From positions 173,545-237,544 of the forward strand of contig JACEEZ010019044.1 of the NCBI GenBank assembly GCA_016584305.1: a DNA stretch of 64,000 bases, given 5' to 3'. Positions 57,099 through 64,000 of this stretch are shown in pieces. Position 1 is the first letter of the stretch. Every line of letters starts with the position of its first letter. The DNA comes from Chionoecetes opilio. Taxonomy: Eukaryota > Arthropoda > Malacostraca > Decapoda > Majidae. Both the position numbers and the translations under genes were made by a program. Below the pieces are notes generated by a model. The model had not been told where the DNA came from. It ran no database searches and was given only the letters and a program-made list of their open reading frames with translations.

Positions 57099-58096
57099 CA
57101 CGGCCACCTCGATTTACGAATGGGTTACGTTCCTGAAAAACTGGTTGTAAATCGAAAATTCGTAAATTGAATGTATTTTTCCCATTTAACCCCATTATTT
57201 AATTTGAGATACGTTCCTACGGACAATAATCACATCCATAGAATGTCATAAACTGCTATAAAAACATATATTTGTGGCTTTAGGCATACATACAATTGGG
57301 CAGGAACTTGACTCTCACGTGCGCTGACAAGTCAGAGAGGTTAACAGGGTGGGTTGGAGCATTGTCGAGGAGGAGCAGTGCCTTATGAGAGATGTTCTTC
57401 TGAGAGCAGTACCTCTCCACTGCAGGGCAAAAGTAATTGGTGAACCAGTCCTCAAATAAATATCTGTTGGTCCATGCCTTCTTGCTAGAACGGTATATGA
57501 CTGGTAACGTAGCCTTAACATGACCTTTTAGGGCCCGTGGGTTTTTAGAGTGATGAATTAGCAGAGGTTTCAAGTGAAAATCACTGTCAGCATTGCCACC
57601 AACCAGCAGTGACACTCGATCCTTCGATGCTTTGTGACCGGGAGCTTTCTTTTCTTCCTTGAATCGCTATCTTAGTCTCTAGTGTTATGGCTTTTCTGGC
57701 TTTCTTGGGCTTAGGACCACCCACACTAGCACTGGCACCATGCTTGGGAGGCATTATTCACTGAAATAATCACTGAAATGTATGATTATACACAATAATG
57801 TTCATAAACACAGCACGACCGGTCGGAGAATATGTAAACAAACAATCTTGAGCGTCCCCGCTGTGGATGTGCTGAGCCAATGGTTCTGTTTACTGAACTT
57901 TTTACAATATTTAGGTGTTATAAATATTCTTACTATTTATGTATTAAATTTTTTTTTTTTATTTAGTTTATGAATTTCCAAACTTTTGTTCGTAACTTCG
58001 AATTATTCGTGTGTAAACCGAATTTTGGGACAAAATAATTTTGTTCGTATCTTCGAAAATTCGTAAATAGAGTGTTCGTAAATCGCGGTATGAGTG
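57099..58096 (-). mobile_element. Tigger-type transposon, internally deleted
   Basis: The left CACGGCCACCTCGATTTACG and right (reverse complement CACTCATACCGCGATTTACG) ends are inverted repeats. TA flanks both (57097-57098, 58097-58098). It is 998 bases and retains both ends of a transposase gene. Confidence 0.9.
57280..57755 (-). pseudogene. Tigger transposase, N-terminus fused to catalytic core by deletion
   Basis: The minus strand starts M-P-P-K-H-G-A-S-A-S, then K-A-R-K-A-I-T-L-E-T-K-I, the beginning of a CENP-B-like DNA-binding domain. About twenty codons further on it jumps to the catalytic core: S-L-L-V-G-G-N-A-D-S-D-F, L-I-H-H-S-K-N-P-R-A-L and L-L-L-L-D-N-A-P-T-H-P, the second catalytic aspartate motif of DDE_1. 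The rest of the DNA-binding domain and the first aspartate are gone. A frame change near 57650 marks the junction. Confidence 0.87.
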
Positions 58097-58098
58097 TA

Positions 58099-58734
58099 CT
58101 ACTTTTCCTTACGACAGAAGCTACAAAGCCTCCCTCGGTAGGTCGTCAACGCGTCGGAAGGCGCTACCTGGCTAAGGCGGGTAATGACGTCATCAAGCTC
58201 ATCATCAGTCCCCAGCCAATGACAAACTGTTTTTAAAACTTCTCGACCAATCACAATTCAGCGAGACATATTTGCGGGCAAGAATGGCATGTCAGACTGC
58301 CTCTCTCTGCCTTCTGTCCCCGTCATCTCAAACTAATTCTCGTTTTATTTGGAATGCTTGCATTTTAACGAGTTTTACTGTATCAGATAGTAAGATATAT
58401 AAGTAAGGAGCCTGTGTTGCTAGTGTTTTGGTGGTAGAAGGTGTGTATGTGGGTTGAAATAGTGAATATTTGTGTTATGGGGCAGACCCGCGGCAAGAAT
58501 TTCTCCATCACTCACTGCCTCGCCAGCAAGTCACCTCATCATAACATCTTTAAATCACCCTTATTTAAGGTGACACACGGTGCTACATTGATTTAGATAA
58601 TGACACGTGTATACAACATCTCACCATAATCACAAAGTTGTATAATAACGAGTAATAAGACGTTTAATCCTGCCCAAACCTACCGTAGCAGAGCCATGGT
58701 AGCGGCTCCAGCCGCCACTCTCAAAAGTTTTGAT
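58099..58734. mobile_element. Interior fragment of pogo-like MITEs
   Basis: 58110-58280 matches 33600-33740 in reverse (gatgacgtcatcaagctc-type). 58540-58620 matches 32960-33030, 61480-61560 and 62215-62290 (ccttaaataagggt). No complete ends were recognised here. Confidence 0.65.
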
Positions 58735-58905
58735 TAAAAACCCACCGTCATCCGCCTAACCTGTGCCTTCCTGAAGAAGACAGTCAGCTCCCACGCCTGT
58801 GGGAGCTGACTGTCCACCCTGGTGGACAGTCCATCCCTGGTCCATCCCTGGTGATATCCACCATAGGATATCACCAGGGATCATAGGATTCCTCAAGGGG
58901 TTCTC
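58735..58905 (+). mobile_element. RNase H-type LINE 3' fragment
   Basis: gtcatccgcctaacctgtgc to tcctcaaggggttctcgc matches the end of the copy at 59826-60590. A local inverted duplication (agtcagctcccac ... gtgggagctgact) is present. Confidence 0.78.
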
Positions 58906-59548
58906 GCTCCCCTACTAAATATTACCAAAGACATCTATCTCCCTTTGGTGTTGATATCCACTTCACGGGCTTCATGCTGCTGCTGCTGTTGCCGAAGGCC
59001 GTGCTGCCAGACGTGGATGAGTCCCTTGCTTGTATTTCATCTCTTTACTCATATATATGAATAATATCCATCCAAATGCAATCATATGTCTACATTCACC
59101 TAGAGAAATGATATTTCATAGCATACCAAGCAATAATAAGCGAGTCTGGAGACTTCCTACCTCTGCTAATACCAGTCTCGAGCAGTCGTTGGCCAATCTG
59201 CACGTTTACGACCAAACCTACGACTTTTCCGCGCTGTGGGTTCCTGTTACGACAGACGTCGGACTTCCTACCAAAAAAAGGTCATAAAGTATTTTGTGGC
59301 TTCCCCCCCAGCTGGGTGACTCCCATCCAACTCAAGCTCAAGCTTGTAGGTCCTCTCCTCTCCTGTCCTCTAGTTTTGGCCAACAACCCCGGGCGGCGGG
59401 TCACAAACACACGGCAAACTCCCGGTACCCATTCACTGCTGGGTGGACAGGGGCTCAGTGCATTCTCAGGGTATTTTTGGGGGAGAAAGTGAGTCTTATA
59501 AGCCGTAAAATACGTTACACCTCGCACCGGACTAAATAAGCATTTTTA
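58906..59548. other. Unassigned sequence between elements
   Basis: A hAT-like terminal motif (gagtcttataagccgtaaaatacg, about 59491-59514) lies near the right. No gene. Confidence 0.4.
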
Positions 59549-59636
59549 CAGTGTTTTCAATACCTGAGTTTCGCGATCCTCGAGTTTAGGGCTATGCCTT
59601 GTGAAGAAAGCAGGCGCCAAACTCGGGAGGGTACTG
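59549..59636. mobile_element. Very short copy of the cgagtttcgc MITE
   Basis: The right end actcgggagggtactg equals that of the composite 11054-16991. The left half also carries gagtttcgcgatcc-type motifs. Confidence 0.55.

Positions 59637-59637
<1 letters not shown>

Positions 59638-59718
<81 letters not shown>
59638..59718. repeat. (TA)n microsatellite
   Basis: About 80 bases of TA between two MITEs. Confidence 0.95.
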
Positions 59719-59721
<3 letters not shown>

Positions 59722-60723
59722 GAGAACCTCATTTAACCGGCATTTAAAACAACGGCACTAATCGACCCAGGCATTAATTAGGTATAATTATTTCAAAAAC
59801 TGAGAAAATCGGCAGAAATTTTGTTGGGCAAGGCTGTGGTCTACACAGACTCCCTCTCCTCACTCCACCTCCTCCTCTCCCGCCATCCACGATCTTCTAC
59901 GTCCCTCGTCCACACCATCCAGAGGGCCCTTCACCTTACCAACGAGGGGTGGGAGATCGCCTTCCAGTGGGTTCCCTCCCACGCTGGTATCCCAGGCAAC
60001 GAGGTGGCTGATTCTGCTGCCAGGATGGCCTAAACAGATGTAAACACGACACCTTTCCCTCTGCCGCTCTCCACAGCCACACGCCTCATCTCCCGGGTCT
60101 GCCGCTCCACCTGGAATAACACACTCGGCGATGCCCTCCGCATCACCTCCATGGGCCAATACAGCGGTGACTCTTCCCCCCAGCCGTGGATACGGAAAAA
60201 GTCCCGCGTCCTGGATGTCACTCTCACCCGCCTCCGCCTGTGGCACACGACACTCACAGCTCACCTGCATCGCCTCCGTCTGTCCCCTGACCCCCACTGC
60301 CCTTGGTGCATGAATGTTCTGGAGATTATTGAACACTTTCTGCTGCAGTGTCCGCGCTTCCACTCACACCGTGTAGTGCTACATTCTCAACTCCTCGCCC
60401 TGAACGTCACCACCTTTGACCTGCCCACCCTGCTGGCGGCGGCTGGCGTTCTCCCCTCTCGGCAACACGCCGTCATCCGCCTCACCTGTGCCTTCCTGAG
60501 GAAGACAGGTCAACTACCGCGCCTGTGATAGCATCATAGGACATCACCAGGGCTCATAGTGTTCCCCAAGGGATCCTCGCAGCCCTAAAACAACAACAAC
60601 AACCTCCAGAAACCACAGTATTTATTGGGATTTTGGGCGATTCCATAAGAGTAACTCTCAAAACAACGGCAAAATGAGTTATCCGGCATGCGCTCCCCCC
60701 CGAGGGTGCCGGATAAACGAGGT

Positions 60724-60728
<5 letters not shown>
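59719..60728. mobile_element. Pogo-like MITE (gagaacctc) with a LINE 3' part inside
   Basis: CAGGAGAACCTCATTTAACC at the left and (reverse complement) atgagaacctcgtttatccgg at the right are inverted. About 750 of its 1000 bases are the 3' end of an RNase H-type LINE. Confidence 0.85.
59826..60590 (+). mobile_element. RNase H-type LINE (I-group), 3' part
   Basis: The frame has V-V-Y-T-D-S-L-S-S-L (RNase H first aspartate), I-A-F-Q-W-V-P-S-H-A-G-I-P-G-N-E-V-A-D (RNase H C-terminal motif), then after a stop and frame change T-R-L-R-L-W-H-T-T-L-T-A-H-L and C-P-W-C-M-N-V-L-E-I-I-E-H, a CCHC-like knuckle. It ends with stop and an acaacaacaac tail. RNase H after the polymerase is typical of the I group. 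The copy is 5' truncated and supplies the source sequence of the 153-bp repeat. Confidence 0.88.

Positions 60729-60812
<84 letters not shown>
60727..60812. repeat. (TA)n microsatellite
   Basis: About 85 bases of TA. Confidence 0.95.
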
Positions 60813-60816
<4 letters not shown>

Positions 60817-61799
60817 CAGTTAACCCTCGATTTAACGGACTAAAAAGGGGAGAAGTGGTTCGTTAAAGCCGATTGTCCGTTAGAGCGAGGGTATTTTCCT
60901 AAGGGTGTGAAAATACGTATAGGAAAAACACAGGAAAAATTGTGAAATAAATGAGAAATAATCACAAACACAACCAGACCGTGGAGATGTATATATAATA
61001 TAGATGTGTAGACATATAATTGCATTTGAATGGCTATTATTCATACATATGAGTAAAGATATGAAAATACAACCAAGGCGCTCATCCATGCCTGGCAGCG
61101 CGGCCGTGGCAGCAGCAGCAGCATCATGAGACATTATAATCACCACAAAATGAGATAAAAAGGAAGAAAAAGTCTCCCGTAAAGTGATGAGTTATCCCTA
61201 AAATGTTGGTGTTTTCTCTCACTGTCTGGCTAGTGAAAGGTAAACTTATGATCACAACTAAAAGAAAAAAGGAAAAGAAAGAAAACTAAAGAAAGAGCTA
61301 CGGAGTGGCAAAGAAGGAGATATGTGTCAAGCTTGAGCTCAAGCTTGACATACCTACAAAGCGATCCTAAGCAGAAGAGGTCACAAGAAGAAGCACAAGC
61401 CAGACACAGGCCGTGGCTGTCAAAGGTATAGCTTATTATCATGACTATTGCTCATTATTATATATTATATGGTTGTGATGAGCTGTTTTATACATGTGTC
61501 ACTATTTAGGTCAGTGTAGCACCGTGTGTCACCTTAAATAAAGGTGATTTAAGGTGTTGAGGTGGCAGGGAGACAGTCTTGCAGCGACCACCCCATAACA
61601 CTAATAATCACTATTTAAACAATACACACCTTCTACCACTAAATCACTAGCAACACAGGCTAATTCCTTATATATCTTAATATGTGATACATCAAAAACT
61701 CCTTAAAACCCAAGCATTCCAAAGTAAAATGAGAAAATAATCCATTCTTATCCGCAAATTTGTCACACAAACGGAGTCCGTTAAATCGAGGGTCAACTG
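60817..61799. mobile_element. Pogo-like MITE (cagttaaccctcg)
   Basis: CAGTTAACCCTCGATTTAAC and the inverted right end (gttaaatcgagggtcaactg) bound it, with TA outside. Its interior is similar to that of the next element. Confidence 0.88.
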
Positions 61800-61810
61800 T
61801 GTATATATAT

Positions 61811-62619
61811 CAGTCAAACCTCGATATAACGGACTAAAGGGGGGGGGGGAGTCCGTTATAGCCGATTGTCCGTTATAGCGAGGGTATTTTCCCACGAGGG
61901 GAAAAATATGAAAATTTGTAAAAACTGGAAAAATTGTGAAATAAATGAGAAATAATTACAAACACAACCACACTGTGTAGCTATGTTGGGAGGTAAACAG
62001 TGACTGGCACTACATGCTGAATTTGGTCCGCTCCTACACGTGAAATAAATGAAAAATAATCACAAACACAACCAGAACGTGTAGCTAGTCAAGCTCAAGC
62101 TCTAGTGAAAGGTAAACAAATTACTACGAGCCAGATTCAGCCGTGGCTTCCAAAGGTATTGCTTATTATCATGACTAATGCTCATTATTATGTATATTAT
62201 ATGGTTGTGAAGTGCAGTTCTATACACGTGTCACTATTTAGGTCAGTGTAGCACTGCGTGTCGCCTTAGATAAGGGTGATTTAGGGTGTTGAGGTGACAG
62301 GGAGACGTAGCAGCGGCCACGCCATAACACTAATAGTCACTATTTTAAACAATACACACCTTCTACCACTAAATCACTAGCAACACAGGCTCCTTCCTTA
62401 TAATATTATATCTTAATATGTGATACATCAAAACTCCTTAAAACCCAAGCATTCTAAAATAAAATCAGAAAATAATACAATAATGTTGAGTTGACAATTC
62501 GAGCGGCGATAAGCGGTCTAATATGAAAAAGAAAAGAAAAGAAAAAAAAAAAAGTCACGCAAATGGAGTCCGTTATATCCGATGTCCGTTACATCGAGGT
62601 CCGTTATATCGAGGTTTGA

Positions 62620-62622
<3 letters not shown>
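61811..62622. mobile_element. Pogo-like MITE (cagtcaaacctcg)
   Basis: CAGTCAAACCTCGATATAAC and inverted gttatatcgaggtttgactg bound it; TA follows the right end. The interior (cactatttaggtcagtgtag, ccttccttataata) matches the preceding element. Confidence 0.9.

Positions 62623-62668
<46 letters not shown>
62623..62668. repeat. (TA)n microsatellite
   Basis: TA tract between two MITEs. Confidence 0.95.
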
Positions 62669-62671
<3 letters not shown>

Positions 62672-63390
62672 GGAGGTCCTGTTATACGAGCATTCGGTAT
62701 ACGAGAAATCAATGATACGAGCTGAGTAAATAAGGGTCTATTTTCAATATACGAGATAGAAAATCCAATGCTACGACATTCAAACTGGGTGAGTAAAATT
62801 ACCAAGTTCAAAATGTGCGCCCTACCACATATACATCTGGGCTGTATGATGATGCACAGAGACGAGTTTGTGGGCAGTGGAAGAGGTCTGCGCACCCCTC
62901 CCTTGTCCCTTACCTACCTAACACAGCGTTCACACACAAGTTTATTATGGCGGGAATGTAGGTAAGTACAGCGGAGTGATGCCACGAGGAACACAGGGAG
63001 AGGAGTGATGTGTTGCCTCTGTCGTGGTAGGTAGGTAACTGCCTGAATACAGGACTCCTGGGCTGGACAAAGGGGGATTTGGTTGACCCCAGTCAGGTCA
63101 CCCCTAGCAAGGCGTGACCTGAAGGGTAATTAAGCATATGGAGCGGCCTGACCTTTATGTGTAATTAGCCAGGTGTGCCACCCCAACCTTGGGACCCTAC
63201 ACTACCCTCTCTTGTATCACACGTCCCCTACAGTACAACGTCTTTTTTGCTTGTTATGCATGTTTTATCTTTAATTAATGTGCAGTTATGTTATTTTGTG
63301 TGCTATTTTCTCTTTCAGAATGCTTTTTCTACAGAATAGGTAGTACAGTGTGGGTAATATAAACGCTGTATGTTTGTTGTGTTTGGTATA
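62669..63390. mobile_element. Pogo-like MITE (cagggaggtc), reverse orientation, interrupted
   Basis: It begins with CAGGGAGGTCCTGTTATACG, the same end as the right side of 38961-39660. The segment 63050-63385 matches 6900-7240 in reverse. It is cut by the element starting at 63391. Confidence 0.85.
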
Positions 63391-64000
63391 CAAACAAACA
63401 CCTCCATTTCCCGGATTTCGGATTTGCGGGACAAAATCCGAGGTCCGGTGATAGGTCAGAGTCCCGGACAATTTTTTGTTGTTTTTGTTTTTGTTTTTTT
63501 GTACGTTGAAATGCCTAGTCCTGTTCGTAAATTGACAAAGTTGTCCGGCGGTCCGAGTGTCTCCTGGTCAGTGTCCGCACCTCCCGCCAGGTGGCAGCAT
63601 GCTCAGCGGTCGTATTGTTTACATTTGGGCACACGACACTCACTGTTCACCTACACTGCCTCCGTCAGTCCCCTGACTCCCACTGCCCCTGGTGCAAGAA
63701 CATCTCTTGAGACTATTGAACACTTTATGCTGCCTCCTGCCAGGTGTCAGCATGCTCAGCGGTCGTATTGTTTACATTTGGACACACGACACTCACAGTT
63801 CACCTGCACCGCCTCCGTTAGTCCCCTAACCCCCACTGCCCCTGGTGCAGGAACGTCTCTTGAGACTATTGAACACTTTCTGCTGCCTCCCGCCAGGTGG
63901 CAGCATGCTCAGCGGTCGTATTGTTTACATTTGGGCACACTACTCACGGTTCACCTGCACTGCCTCCGTTAGACCCCTGACCCCCACTGCCCCTAGTGCA
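63391..64000. mobile_element. Pogo-like MITE (ccggga family), cut by the window edge
   Basis: cacctccatttcccggat with the following 35 bases matches the right end of 570-1276 in reverse. It is inserted at a TA of the preceding element and contains the 153-bp repeat. Confidence 0.82.
63581..64000 (+). repeat. 153-bp tandem repeat, at least 2.7 copies
   Basis: The landmark ctcc(c/t)gccag recurs at 63581, 63734 and 63887, exactly 153 bases apart. Each unit contains cacacgacactcac and gactattgaacacttt, from the LINE C-terminus. It continues beyond the window. Confidence 0.92.

Overview
This window looks like one stretch of an animal nuclear genome, most likely an arthropod and probably a decapod crustacean. 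The signs are short, well-spliced exons separated by large introns, TTAGG-like interstitial repeats, very long TA, GT and GA microsatellites, and a dense nest of pogo/Tigger-like, Tc1-like, hAT, SINE and non-LTR elements. The species is an inference. Nothing here looks bacterial.

The organising feature is a single host gene on the minus strand. Eight exons (53222-53535, 50691-50917, 43572-43638, 39736-39905, 38631-38833, 36836-37007, 5939-6053, 1526-1661) have consensus splice sites, and their reading phases match at every junction (1/1, 0/0, 1/1, 0/0, 2/2, 0/0, 1/1). Read in order they give three fibronectin type III-like domains, a membrane-proximal region with a basic furin-like site, and a transmembrane segment. 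This is the ectodomain-to-membrane part of a receptor resembling receptor-type tyrosine-protein phosphatases. The first exon(s) and the cytoplasmic part lie outside the window. The first exon seen has an apparent one-base frame break.

Nearly everything else is intron filled with mobile DNA. From left to right: a pogo-like MITE holding a 153-bp tandem repeat (570-1276); a LINE fragment (1735-2440); a decayed Tigger element (3419-5328) carrying a tRNA-derived SINE (3884-4178); a MITE with a 107-bp tandem repeat (6745-7485); a nested composite with long inverted repeats and two LINEs (11054-16991); an unidentified GC-rich coding-like block (18520-21080); a LINE (22380-23930); a Tc1-like element (24028-25026); a MITE-plus-SINE composite (25779-26380); a homopolymer-rich patch that looks like poor consensus (about 26480-31350); an RTE-type LINE (to 32400); another MITE (32411-33980); an XPG/FEN-like nuclease gene remnant (34261-35330); a TIR element with an unrecognised ORF (37093-38442); a palindrome-bearing MITE (38961-39660); a hAT element (41292-42452); a nearly full-length RTE (47250-50545); a hairpin cluster (54029-54140); a second MITE-plus-SINE composite (54823-55492); a LINE with an intact YADD motif (55495-56830); and a run of at least five pogo-like elements up to the right edge, where the 153-bp repeat reappears in the opposite orientation.

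The genes do not form a pathway. One receptor gene is interrupted by successive, often nested, transposon insertions. The best candidates for something little described are the TTA-flanked TIR element at 37093-38442 with its conserved-looking ORF, its possible relation to the nuclease gene at 34261-35330, and the 153-bp repeat derived from a LINE C-terminus.
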